Of a DNA stretch of 64,000 bases, positions 1-42,010 are shown in pieces; within the stretch, counting starts at the first letter, position 1; each line of letters begins with the position of its first letter. The position numbers and the translations under genes were made by a program. The stretch is from Litomosoides sigmodontis (Eukaryota > Nematoda > Chromadorea > Rhabditida > Onchocercidae): NCBI GenBank assembly GCA_963070105.1, contig OY718805.1, positions 2,551,001-2,615,000 on the forward strand. Direction: 5' to 3'. Below the pieces are notes generated by a model. It was not told where the DNA came from. It saw only the letters and a program-made list of their open reading frames with translations, and made no database searches.

Positions 1-1679
1 GAACGTTTCCAAATTATCACTAATGACACTTCACTAATGACAATGACAGAACGACAGTTCGCCAATGTCAAATCGCACTGTACACCCTTCCAAACCACTT
101 ACTTCCTCTGCCATCTTATTTCTTCCTTATTACCTAAATAACAAAATATATACAAAAATATGTCAAACTTACCTAGTAGTAACTGAAATAAATGCAACTT
201 TCTTGAAAACATTCATGATAATACGAACGGTAATAAATAATATAAATTTGCAGAAATATTTGAAATGAACTTTCGATCACAATGTGACATAACTGTGGTA
301 TGAGTGAATTAGATCACGATGATAAGATTACGATGAGGCAAACCATATATAGCTAAGATCGTGGCAGAATGGCAAATTTAATAACAATTAAATGAAAGTT
401 TCGGAAATACAGAGAGAGAGAGAGTAGATACTAGTTAATTATCACTATTTAGTTGAAATTTAAAAAAATTTAAATACATCGATAGTTGACTTATTTTATG
501 CTAACATGCATAATTCAAAACATAATAATCTTCTATGATTGTTGCATGCTGAGATCCGTCAAAATTTCAATACGTAATAACTAACTACACACTATGCGCA
601 TGTTTTATGAAATTAAAATTTCATCATAAAATGTTGATGACAATTTTATTATTGGAAAGAAAGGAGAGGAAATGTTAATAGTTAATAGTTTGTTAGCAAA
701 GCTAAAATATTCACTTTGACTTCAGTTAATTTCAAATAACAGTGAAAATAAGAAAAATTAGTGATATATTATCCAATTATTATTTGTTAGATAATCAACA
801 GTTATTTTAATGCTTTATTATCGTTGAAAATTTAAACGGCCCATAAAATTTCATTCTTTGAAGTGAAATCATTCTCATTAAATTTCCTCCTTTTTTCCAA
901 TAAAAACTTTTTAATTTTTTTTTTTAAAATTTGGTGGAAAAAAACATTAAATTATAAATAAAATAGCGCAAAAATTTATTTGTTAAAGACAACAGCTACT
1001 TCTTCCATCATTTTCGATGGAGGAGAAATGAGCGGAATTATCAAAAGTGACAGGACATAATTGATGACCTCGAAAATTGCTTACAGTTAGATCGAATCCC
1101 ACTGCAAATGTGCTAAATGTTAAGTAGCTAGACATTCTAAACGCGTAAATGTAGAATTTTACATAATCGAATGAGTGAATTGATCAATCGATCAGAGAGA
1201 TCAATTGGCGCAAATTGTTTCGATGCAACGTTCGAGTCATTAATTAGCATGTCAAATAAATTCACTTACAACATGCGAAATATCAGTCACTTAATTATTG
1301 GTCAATCGTAAGTCGCTGCAATCAGTTAATTGAATCAGTCGAGAAAATGTTTGAATTTAATTATTTGATATGTTTATGATATTTGTGTATTCAAAGAAAT
1401 AGTTAAAAATGCAAATCATATCAGATATAATTCATTTCAGTACAAAAATCCATCTAAAATATTTGTGATGTCAATTTACATTTCTTAAAAAGATTTTCAT
1501 TTTCATTTAAACAAATATTAATGATTGTCCAAAGTAGTTTACTTACATCTAAATTGTTTGCATTTTCTACCTCTTTCAGTCGGTTATCTTAATGACAAAT
1601 TTAATTTACAAGAAAAAAAAATTTAATTCTAGCAAATTTTTTGAAATTTGTTTTCTGCATTTATGCCGTTCTGATTTAC
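1..1679. other. No exon recognised (intron or 3' side of the GAS1-like gene)
   Basis: AT-rich sequence downstream (on the minus strand) of the GAS1-like first exon. I looked for a Cys-rich continuation exon and found none that joins convincingly, so it is either the first intron of that gene or the gene ends elsewhere. Small features are a GA tract at about 410-424 and short GATC/ATCGATC inverted motifs near 1160-1205. Open frames here are short and have no protein-like composition. Confidence 0.5.
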
Positions 1680-1846
1680 CAGGTGGATTGCAGGACGGCT
1701 AATCGGTGCACGCAATCGGTATTGTCTTCACATGCCGCTTTTGCTTGCTGACATTCTGTGGAATAATTTGGACTTTGCGCCTCCACAATTTTTGTTGCAA
1801 ACAGAAATAAAAACAGTTGCTTCATTAGCTGTTTCCTAGAAAACAT
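1680..1846 (-). CDS. First exon of a secreted GDNF-receptor/GAS1-like Cys-rich protein (partial)
   Basis: A single open exon on the minus strand. From the ATG at 1844-1846 (or the in-frame ATG at 1823-1825) it encodes a basic start, a hydrophobic core (LFLFLFATKIV) typical of a signal peptide, then a mature part starting near QSPNYS. The mature part has Cys spaced C-x6-C-x5-C-x11-C with the pattern C..AK..C..NTDC, like the opening of GDNF-receptor/GAS1 domains (for example the C..A...C..D..C start of GFR-alpha repeats). The exon ends at a good donor, CCACCTG|GTAAAT, in phase 2, so the last Cys is completed by the next exon (TG + T/C). No downstream exon is recognised in 1-1679, so the gene continues off the left edge. 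Family assignment rests on one motif; another small secreted Cys-rich family is possible. Confidence 0.45.
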
Positions 1847-4800
1847 TAGCCACTTAAATTGTCCTTTGGAACGAAATAGGAACGGAAACAATTTTGATGA
1901 CAATTTATCAGTGATAATTAATGAAATTAATTAATCAACAATAAAAGCAATCATTATTATTGTTCATCACAAATACATGAATCATCCCAGGCAGTTACTA
2001 AGTATTTATGCAACAATGTCTGTCTGCCAGCTTCTAATTAATAACACTTCATTTTTCGGTTTTACCATTTTATCTCAAAATTTCATGGAAAAAATTTTTA
2101 TGTGATATTTTCATATTTTATAAAAATAAAGCTAATTAAAATTGGCAGATCATTTGTCATAATCATTTTCATTGCACGCTCTATGGTGAATCCTTTCTAA
2201 GTGATCGAATCAACAGGACTACTTATCCTACATGAAAAATTACTATTTTCAAATTTTTTTCCCAATAACCTACCTAAAAAATTCACCACAATGTGCAAGT
2301 GTTGTAAATTTTATAAGAGGCGAAGAGAGAGGCTAATATGAGCGATAAAAAGTTATGGGCTTCAGAGGAAGAGGGACGTGTAATTGAGGTCACGTAAATA
2401 GTATTTGATAAAAATTAGACTATTGAAAATAGGAAATTAAAATCGAATAAATGGTGAATGAGGGAAGTGAATGAAGAAGTGAGGAGTTCGTAGATTGAGT
2501 ATATATTTGTAGCTGAGAAAGCAATAGTGAATTTGAGAACGTCTCGTCAATTCTGCCCCTCAATCAGTCACTCCAGCGAACCATCCAAACTATCCTTCCA
2601 TAAACGACCCTTTCTTTCCTCTCTCTCTCTCTCTCTATCCCTCTCTCTTTGCCCTACTTACTATTTGCTCATAATTGAAAGGTTTTAAAAATTCAACTTG
2701 TCCTAGCAAAACTAAATCATTGCAACAAAACGATCATTTACTTCAATATTTAGTTTTATCGAAATGATACTATGACCTTTGAACATATGCATGCTAAGTA
2801 ATAGACACGTTAGTTAAATTTACCATCAATTTCACGTGAATTTGCATAAAAAGATCATCATCATTGCTGAAACATTGTTTTAAATTTCTTTTCCGCGCAA
2901 ACAATTGAAGTGATTGTAAAATTCAAAATTTTTTAAATAATTTAAAAGAGGAACGATAAAACGTTGGACATTTTTGATCGAAGCCTCTCTTTCTTTACAT
3001 TGAAAAGAAACAAAAAAATAAATAAACGAATGAAATTTCTTCCAATAATTTTTCTCCTCTATTGTTATACATTTTCAAATATTAAATTATGTTCTAAAAA
3101 ATTTTTTAGCAAAAATTTTTTTTCCCAATTTTTTCTTGAAAATTCATCGTAAATGGAAATTGCTTGCGTAAGTGGTAAAAAAGGTGCTAAAAAATTTTTC
3201 AAGCTTACTAACTTACTTACTTATTTGTTGAATATTTGAGGAATGACACTTACAGGCACAAACTGAGTGGAAATGGCAAAAGAGAGAGTGTTTCAAATGA
3301 AATGAAAGTGGACTTTTGCGCTTCATCTCACCATTTATTCATTCCTCTCCCTTTCTGACAGTTTCAGTTTTTACCTTTCTCTCACGCTCTTCTGCCCTCC
3401 TAATCTATCGTTTATGTATTTTTGTTATTAAATTAGGTCTCGAGAAATGAGAGATTGATTGAGGTAGAAGTGAACGAGAGGTTTTGCAGGAGGAGAAGTG
3501 GCCGAAGGGACACGTTTACAACAAATAATTCAGCGATTTAGCTCAGTCATTGAGTAATCAAACTAACTGCGCAAATGTCAACAAATAATCATCCAATTTA
3601 CCACCAATTTCCAATCCATCCTCTCTCTCTCTCTCTCTTTCACTAAAATTTCAATCGAATAAATTTGCATTTTTTTCTCCATTACTGTACAACTCCTCTT
3701 GTTCCTGTAGAACAATTTAGTATTATGATGAGATTTAAATTTACCAGTTAATTGCATGGTAAATTTTCATGAGAAAAGAAAAGCTATTCTAAACACTAAT
3801 AATTGATCGAGCAAATGAGAAAAATTAAAAATGTATTTGTAAGGAATAAAACCAAAAAAAATATCTGTGAAACCTGGCGAAAATTTAAAATGGAAATGGA
3901 CATTGAATGACGTATTTTACTACTATTATTATTAATATTGTAATTGCTGTTTTTGTTATTATCGTTGTTCTTTTTGTTATTATCTAATGTTTTTCGGACA
4001 TTCCATGAAAAAATATTTTTTTTAATTCAAAAACAATATTTTGCAGCGCAACTTTTACCCATTCAAAGTGATAGAATAATTCTTCACTGCAATATTTTAA
4101 ATGAAAAAGGTAATTATTCTGTTAATTTAATATACATTAAATTATACAATCTTTTAATTACTGTTCCATTGAAGAGATTTAAATTTTAAATTTCGCAAAT
4201 TCACCATTATAGATGATTTTAGTCTAGCAAACTGGTCCATATTTCACATTTCTTCAATCACATATCATCATCATCATCATCGTTTTATATAATTATTATT
4301 GCTGAATGATGGAAATACCGAAGACAGAAAGAGAGATGGAGAGAGAGAGAGAGAGGAGAATCTTCTGAAAGGAAAAGTGAATTTTACATATTAATTTAAT
4401 ATAAAAATTCCCATTTTGTTATTACAACAAAAATGCATTGCTACCCAAATTTCCATTCTAATTAATGAGTTCAAAAATCTGAAATAACCTAAGAAAAAAT
4501 TTTCAGCGAAATTTTTTTGCTTCAACGAAACAGTCGCTGTTCATTTTCACCAATATATCATTCATGTTCGAGTACGTATCACATATTAACATCATTTAAG
4601 TAAAAAAAAAAAATTAGTGCAAAATTCATGGAGTGAAATATAAAGAATTTATGAATGGAAATGAAAAGTAACAATTCTCTTCAATTCTCAATTCATGTCG
4701 GTAAAACGACCAGTGCAAAAAGAGAGATGCAATGAAAATTACTAATGGATGATGACGATGATGTATGTGGTTGGTGCTGAGGAGGAGGAGGAATGAGAAG

Positions 4801-6720
4801 GAAAAATTTGTCAATGACCCGACTGTCGTCACTACCTCTCAGAGGTAAGACCTTTTGCATTGCATTAGCACTAAATCACTTCTCTTATCACACGTATCAT
4901 TTATCACTCACTTCATCATCTTATCTATCCCAAATGATGATAAGCAGCAAATGCTCCATTCATTCATTGTCGCTGTCACCACCGATATTGCTATCACTAT
5001 CACTACTGCTAATTATCACTCACTAATCATAGCACTGACCAGTTGAAAAGAAGAACTCGTCCACTCATCAGTACCAAGTGATAAGCTACTCATAGTTTTA
5101 TTAATTCTGCCAATTTATTCCTTCTTTTTAGATAGACAGAAAATGCTAAAATGCATATACTTTTACCGGGATGACAAATTCGGTAAGTGTACAAGTCTCT
5201 GATGGTTTTTCAGAGAAATGTTTCCTCAATTGAATCCACCCTGAACTGATAAATAAAAAACTTCTTGCAACAGTACAAAAAAACTACACGTACAAAAACA
5301 AACGGAAATACGTGAAATATTTGAGTGGTTGAAATTTGATACAATTGCATTTTTAAATGTTGTAAAGACCAAAAATCTTTTACTACGGCTACTCTCTTTC
5401 CATTTCTTAAACTATCTTAACAATTTCTATTTACTGCAAAAAGTCTATTATGGGTACCAAATTTTTTGCGCTTCTTCTCACTATTATCAATACGAACTGT
5501 TATCATTTCCTGAAAACCCAAGTTTTTTGTTATTTAACACGCAATATGATTTCCAACAAAAGTTATTATGATTTCTTGCGACATAATAGCTGCGGCTAAC
5601 ACCCTCAAACGATTAGCGACAACATTTTCCCTTTTAAATCGCATGTCCGATTATCGCTAATCATGACTTATCACTTTCCCGTCAATAATTCATATTTTGC
5701 AAATAAACTAAAAATAAGCAGGATATTGATAAATGTTTACTCCCTGCACCTCTTCATACTCCTCATTTAAGCTAAAATTGTCTCTAACATTTCTTTCTTC
5801 GTACCAGTTCAATAAAAATTATAGCATGACTGCGCGTAAGTATGAAAGTGGTAGAAAGAAAATACATGCTAAACTTTTTCGAAGTTTTAACATGTGATTA
5901 GTTCTGCAACGAAATAGAAGCACTGTGAATCTTTCCACGCCCCATTAAAAATTAAATTTAATTAATCATCTTCAAAATAATAACGCATTTACATGCAATT
6001 AAACAACAATATAACACGACAATTGATTATTTTGATGAAAAAAATAGAAATAACATAAGAAAAGGTTCAAAAAAGAACGAACCAGATATTTCAGTGAAGA
6101 ATTTCATTTTATAAAGTAATTCCATTAAAATTACAACGAATTCATCTAATTCAATCAGTTTTCCATTCACTCAGACAATCTGCTTACCCACTTTTTGTGA
6201 AATCTAGATCGAAGGCTTTTGCTATTCTAACAAATAAGTGTCAGTAAAACCATTATTTCGATGAAGTTATGACTACACTCCAAAAATGTAATTACGAAAG
6301 AAGTGATATAACTAACAGATATTTTAAAAAACTGACATAGCCAACACACATTTTGAGAATTTGGATGAAGAATAAAGCAATTTTGCAAAATATCGAACCC
6401 GTTTGAAGATATCGGAATAAAAATTGAGCAACATTTGAAGTACAATGTGCAACATAACTTTATCATCACAACATCAATAGAATCATCTACCTAATGAGAG
6501 ATTTCATAAGTTGACATAACACGAAAACTATTTAACTCTACGCACTAGTGTCATCCTCCACAATAACTTTGAAAAAGATTTCCAAACAAAAGAAATATTT
6601 TAATTTTATTCGTTTACTATCTGATACAACAAATAAAAGAAGCTATTATGAGGTATTAATACCTTGAAATTTACTCTCATCTATTACTTATCGTTTCCTT
6701 TCATCATTTCAATTTATTGA
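1847..6720. other. Intergenic stretch without a recognised gene, rich in simple repeats
   Basis: Almost 4.9 kb between the start of the GAS1-like gene and the 3' end of SZT2. It holds poly-A/T runs, CT tracts at about 2618-2646 and 3620-3638, a GA tract at about 4336-4355, and (ATC)n at 4263-4282. Open frames in it (longest about 80 codons) are low-complexity or lack splice-consistent continuation, so I call none of them. It presumably contains the promoter of the minus-strand gene on the left and the 3' untranslated region of SZT2 below 6721. Confidence 0.6.
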
Positions 6721-36363
<29,643 letters not shown>

Positions 36364-36388
36364 ACATTAGAGATCATATATCCAATAC

Positions 36389-36400
36389 CTAAAAAAAATT
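36389..36400 (-). promoter_or_regulatory. Probable spliced-leader acceptor of SZT2
   Basis: On the minus strand AATTTTTTTTAG ends at 36389, 25 nt before the SZT2 ATG, with no in-frame upstream coding. A 3' splice site with no matching upstream coding exon just ahead of an ATG is the usual sign of trans-splicing to a spliced leader in nematodes. An untranslated cis-spliced exon further up is the alternative. Confidence 0.5.
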
Positions 36401-37670
36401 CGTCAAATTTTTAATTTATAAATTTGTCAACAGAACTAATATTTTATACAAATGGGACTGCAAAACGATTTATTTCACCCGTGATAATTAATATAACTAC
36501 AAAAACTGGTCCCAGAAACGTCAGAATTTATAACTTTTTGGATTTTAAATTATTAAAAGCTGAGGTTTAAGTTTTTTTATTTGTTCCAGTCGAATATGTT
36601 GGCTGGCTATTCTAATCTGATAAAAATCTACTCAGACACAGCAACAATTTGTAACTTGAGTGAAATGTGAAGAGCAAGTCGATGCCTTACTGGAATGGAA
36701 TTATTTATCATCTCTAAATATTTAATAAAATTTTAGCAAATGTAAAAGAAATATTACGAATGTTTCACCGTAACTGCGCTTATTACTTTCAAAGCGAAAT
36801 TCATTATTACATTCCCATACATTACAGTAAATAAGTAAATCAATTTCAAGTCCAATTTATATTAGTGCAAAAGACACGATGAAGCGCCTGTTACGATCAA
36901 TCAATATTTATTTGTACGCTTGTACACATGAAGAAAATCATCGAGCAAACATATCACGTTTACCCTCTACCTTACGCTATCCTCGCTTCTTCCATCTAAC
37001 TTTTCGCTTACGTCAAGCAACTTTCGTTATTTCGAAATACTCCCTTAATGCTAGCACGAACTGCACGTGATCAACAACAAACCTTGTCAAGCAAAATTTG
37101 AAATTTAACACTTTTCCCACCGTCTCCCACTTGGTCTCGGAAGAAATCCGAAAAGCAGCTGACCAGCAAAGAGAAGATATGGTCCATGAAAGGCTGCAAG
37201 GGTGCGAAATATAAACCACCTGTCTCTTGCTTCCCGAATTTTGCCATTTGAATGATTTTGAAAAGTGTAATTTAAGTGAGTTTTAGAATTGATGTGAGAT
37301 GATGTGGTGAGAGAATTTGATGCACATACTCAGGTTCAACCTGATTTCTCCCCAACCTTATGCGTACACTCGTAAATGAATCTTTTTCGAAGCGTTATCA
37401 TTCTCGAATCAGTTGATCTCAAAGTTCAACTTTAACATAAATCTACTGAGCTAAGAAGCACTTCCACATGTCTATTTGACCTTTTTTTTCTTCAATGCTA
37501 ATTTCGAATTTTGTAATTAATTGAAATTTGTGTTTCGTTCAAACTGTATTCTAAGTGAAATTATACTGTTGCTGTCAGGATCGTTGCATCTCACACATTT
37601 CATTCCTGCAAATTAATAATTGTTTAAAAAGTTTTACTTAAAAAATTTTCAAAATTACTTAATTTATCGC
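36401..37670. other. Divergent intergenic region between SZT2 and the GH31 gene
   Basis: The two flanking genes point away from each other, so this 1.3 kb should hold both promoters. It is AT-rich; the segment about 36870-37260 is noticeably richer in C and contains open frames on both strands, but none has splice-consistent neighbours or recognisable motifs. I see no TATA box that stands out from the AT background. Confidence 0.55.
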
Positions 37671-37685
37671 ATTGTTTACTTTTAG
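37671..37685 (+). promoter_or_regulatory. Probable spliced-leader acceptor of the GH31 gene
   Basis: ATTGTTTACTTTTAG ends at 37685, 33 nt before the ATG at 37719. The frame upstream of the ATG is closed by TAA just after this acceptor (ATAAATAA), so nothing coding precedes it. As for SZT2, trans-splicing is the simplest reading. Confidence 0.45.
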
Positions 37686-37718
37686 ATAAATAAATTTTCG
37701 TTGAAAAAGTTGATCAAA

Positions 37719-40700
37719 ATGTCAACGATAGTTTTACATATTGGCAATTGCGAGATTGATTTTTCGAAGCGTTCACTTTTAATCCGTCGATTTGATGATT
37801 TGATGAATGATCGCCGTTCTTCGACAACGAAGCAACCAATCAAGCGAGCATTGACAGTGAATATCGGATGTGCTATTACTGATCAAACTGTACAAATGAA
37901 GGAATATTCTGTGAATGATAATTTATTAGCGATTAAAATTGATAATGGAATTGAGCTAGCAATTAAATATGATGGATCGGAAGAGTTGTATGAGAAATAT
38001 GAAATTGAATGGATGAGCGTGGCAACTTATCATTACATGAAGGATGTGATACAAACGGATGAGAGTGGTCAATGGTATGGTGGACCTCAGATAGCCCAAC
38101 AAACTTGGCCTTTAGCTACTGACACTTTGCAACATTTCTCGCCTTATTTATCATCGGATACATTAAAGGTAATTCTAGATTTCCTTTATTTTCGTTAAGT
38201 TAAACATTTATTATGTTTGTTTTTCGTTTTTCTAAATTGTCAAGGTTGTTGTGAAATATTCGTTTGAAGGTTTTCTCTTGATTTTTTTTTAAAATTCTAG
38301 ATTTTCTTTTGCAACATATTTCTTTTCCTTAAATTATTCATTTTTTTTGAAATTTTCATATTTATAGTTGAATTTTGTGATTTTTATGATGATGCAAAAA
38401 TTTCATCTGGAATGGAGAGGTACTGGTTATGCTCCAGTAAATTCGCCGTTTTTGTACCTGATCAAGTGCCGCTTTGGACAGCATATGGCCATGGGCAACT
38501 TTCGCTTCAAGCACAAATTGATAATTCTCCCTATGTTGGTTTCTATGTAAGTTATCCTTTGATGAAATCGATGAATTGAAATTATTCGAAAGATTTAAAA
38601 GAGAAGTGGTAAGTTATTTAGAAAGTCAAAAAAAAACATTCTTTGAAAATATCTTAGTAAATAGTTTAGCTTGTATGGCATGAACAAAATATGAGAATGA
38701 AATTGTTGAAAAGTTTAGAATGCATTTCTAATACACATTAATTAACATGTAGAAAAATTACAATCACACTTAGAATACTTGATATTGCTATATTTAACTT
38801 CGAAAATTGAATATATTGATGAGAAAACAAATAAAGCCGATTATCTGAGGAAATTTCGTTTCTATTTTTTTTTTCCTTCACAACTTCATTTTCAGGCAAA
38901 CACTGCTGCACCAATTCTTTCCTATTCAATATTTGTAGCGAAATGTTGTACTCTGCGTGAATTTCATCTAGCTGTTCATGGAAAATTATATGATTCATGT
39001 ACAACTATTCCTGATGAATTACTGATTCGTAAGCCTATTTGGTCAACCTGGGTAAGGTAACAAATGTTTATCGTTTTCTATAATCATTTGTATTGCGGAA
39101 CACTATTGTTATTATCCTAAATTACCTTATTAGCTTGATAGTCGGACTATTTGATCTCATTAAAAGTTATCCGTATTTTTTGGCCTCTGACTGCAGCATT
39201 TCAGCAGGCATATCAATTTTTATAGTTATGATTAAAGGTACTCAGAGAAAGTAACGCAGAGTGATGTGCTTGAATTTGCCCAAGAAATTCTAAATCATCA
39301 TGCGCCAATCTTTCAGCTTGAGTTGGATGATAATTGGGCCACATACTACGGTGATTTTGAAGTATATTCTTTCCTAATTTACTTCAAATATTTACTTATA
39401 TATTTTCAATTAAATTTAAATTGTTTTTTGTTTGAAATTTTTTAGAAATTTAGTTTTTAAAAATTTTTAATTCGTAAAAATTTTGGGTCAAAAAAAAATT
39501 TTTTTAATTCTTAAAAGTTGTAGCAGTTAACATTTGTTAATATTTGCTCATTGCTCAGTCCGGTTTTTTCATGTGCCACATGATATTGTTTGCTGCATTT
39601 AAGTTTAATAAGACCAAGTTCCCGAACATTGAAAATATGTGCAAGCAATTGAATCAGTGGAACATTCAGCTAAGTCTATGGATTCATCCATTTGTCAATT
39701 TGGCAAGTGATAACGGGAAAAACTTAGCTCTACGGCATTTGTTTGTGAAGGATTCTAACGGACAACCCGGAATCGTCGAATGGTGGCATGGACAAGCCTA
39801 TGTGATAGATTTCACAAATCCGAAAGCAGCGCATTGGTTTTGTAGACAACTGGAAAAAATTAAAAAGGTTGTGAATTCGTCCTACAAATATTGTAGTATT
39901 GTCAGTGATGGAAGAATTCTGGAAATAGTAAAAGATGGGAAAATTTTTTCAACACAACGATTAAAAATGGTCTCGTTTTTCGCTGTTCGAGAATTCATTG
40001 TTAATTATCTTACTATGCTTTCGCGTTTTTTTTCAGCTTGGCGTATTTTCATTCAAATTTGATGCAGGTGAAGTAACCTATCTTCCAAACGATGTTCGTT
40101 TGTATTGCGGTTCTTCGCCGAACGATTTTTGTGAAGCTTATGTTCGAGCAGCTGCTTCATTTGGATCCTCAATTGAGGTTCATATTAAGATGAACGCAAA
40201 TTAACATTAACAGTAGTTTGTCCATTTCTTGAAAAGTCATCGTCCTGAATCAAAAGGTATTGATATTTGCACCCAAATGAGTGTGACATATGGTTGCATT
40301 TAGCGTAATATATATTTGAAGTAATTAAAAACTTGTCTCAAATTTAAACAAATTTCTATTTGATACGCTTCTAGATCTATGTAGCTTCAGTTAAATAAAA
40401 CGTTCATTTTTTGGATGGACTAGTTCAAGAAAACATATGTTTACATCTAAATAATTTCTTGATACTTTCGCAAAATGAAATCTTGAAATTTTACCGATTT
40501 TTTGAATAACAACGTGAGGCGTGAAATTTCTAATCATTGTAGGTAAGAGTTTTCGTCGCACACAATCCCTGCCTATATTTTATAGAACAATGGATCGTCT
40601 GTCCACCTGGTTTGTATAGTTCATTCATATTACTGCAACAGATATGATGAGTCAAGAAATTAATAGTTATAATTGGATATTATTGCAACAGCAATTGAAC

Positions 40701-42010
40701 AAAATAAATTATTTCGACTGCTCATATTGTTAGTTTTAGGGATAACATTGGTTTGAACACTCTGATACCAGTGGCACTTAATTTCGGACTACATGGTTAT
40801 TACTATAATTTACCCGACATAATAGGTGGTAATGGTTATGATGGCCAAAAATGTGGCAAAGAACTCTATATCCGTTGGATGCAGGCATCCTTTTTATTTT
40901 CTTTTTGTATTCACGAAGAAAACGAATTACTGGAAGTATCATCGTATCGATGTTTATTTAACTCTCACATTTTACCTTTTTTATTTTTCTACATCTAAAG
41001 ATGGATTCCATCGTCGAGTGACAGTAGACTGCTATTGTTAAAACGATGTAACTATCGAAATTTCATGCAAACTACGACAATATTGACCATGTCATTCAGC
41101 TAAATGTAATGTGAGCTCTCAAGTTGGGATCACCAACTAAACTTTCAATGTTGTAGAGTCGACGATGTTTCCATGAAAGCATTGTAAAGGCTTATGTGCT
41201 GTTCAATACATTTAGAAATGGGATAACTCAGATTGAATAAGTGGCCTAAAATTTTATTCGCCGCTAACTGTAACAAATATAATGAGTCAAAAGTTCTTAA
41301 CTGTTTATTTTGTGTTTTTAAGGCAAATGAGTTCTTGCTGTCCATGCAGTTTTCCTGTTCTCCGTGGCAGTATGACGACAATACATGTGATATTTTCTAT
41401 CGGATTATGCAAAAACGTAATGAGCTGTTAAATTTTCTGATTGAAGCCTGCCGGAAAAGTTGCAAAAGTGGACAGCCCGTAATACGGTTCATATTTTCTT
41501 CTATGGCGGTTAATTTCACCCTGTCTTAAACTGTTATAAAATATGGTTGTTCTTTGCTATATTGGGAAATTCAAAAATATAACCTTTGTAGCACTGTTGT
41601 AAGATTGATTTCTGTCGCACAATATTCAGTGATTTACTAAAGCTTACTAAAACGCCAACACCAGTTTCAAATGAAAAACGATATTTGCTGCGTTATAGGC
41701 CATTATGGTGGCTTTCGGAAGAGCCGGAAGCATTGTGTTGTGGTGATCAATTTGTTATCGATGATACCATGATTGTTGCACCAATTTTAACTGAAGGCGC
41801 AACATCACGAACTGTTTTCCTACCAGGTGGTGTCTGGGAGTATGAGCTAACACACAATATTTACACAGGACCGATTAAATTGACTGTCGAGGTAAGTAAA
41901 CTTAAGCTAATTCATTGGGAAGAAAGAGCTTTGTTAGTTGCAGTATCTTTGTTCTTTTTCAGGCTCCACTTTTCCATCATGCACCACCATATTTCACTTT
42001 AGTGGGATAA
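37719..42010 (+). CDS. MYORG-like glycoside hydrolase family 31 enzyme (about 650 aa, 11-12 exons)
   Basis: GH31 retaining glycosidase closest to myogenesis-regulating glycosidase (MYORG, an ER alpha-galactosidase in vertebrates). Order of motifs: [73 protein letters not shown] (nucleophile Asp, about residue 410), [11 protein letters not shown] (acid/base Asp, about 464, aligned to the vertebrate VDRDSVW), [49 protein letters not shown]; stop 42008-42010. Exons: 37719-38168, 38245-38269 (micro-exon, tentative), 38368-38546, 38896-39056, 39238-39361, 39604-39867, 40037-40177, 40548-40609 (or from 40543), 40740-40884, 41323-41486, 41699-41891, 41963-42010. Without the 25-nt micro-exon the first junction breaks frame, and the exon ending 40884 needs a GC donor. 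No N-terminal membrane anchor is visible, unlike vertebrate MYORG. Disruption cannot be excluded. Confidence 0.88.

Noticed and set aside
36879..37219. Open frames on both strands in the SZT2/GH31 intergenic region
   Set aside because: No conserved motif, no splice-consistent neighbours; a locally less AT-rich promoter region gives long frames by chance.
37719..42010. Calling the GH31 gene a definite pseudogene
   Set aside because: An intact frame can be built with a 25-nt micro-exon, an AAG acceptor and a GC donor, and both catalytic Asp remain; the evidence does not decide.
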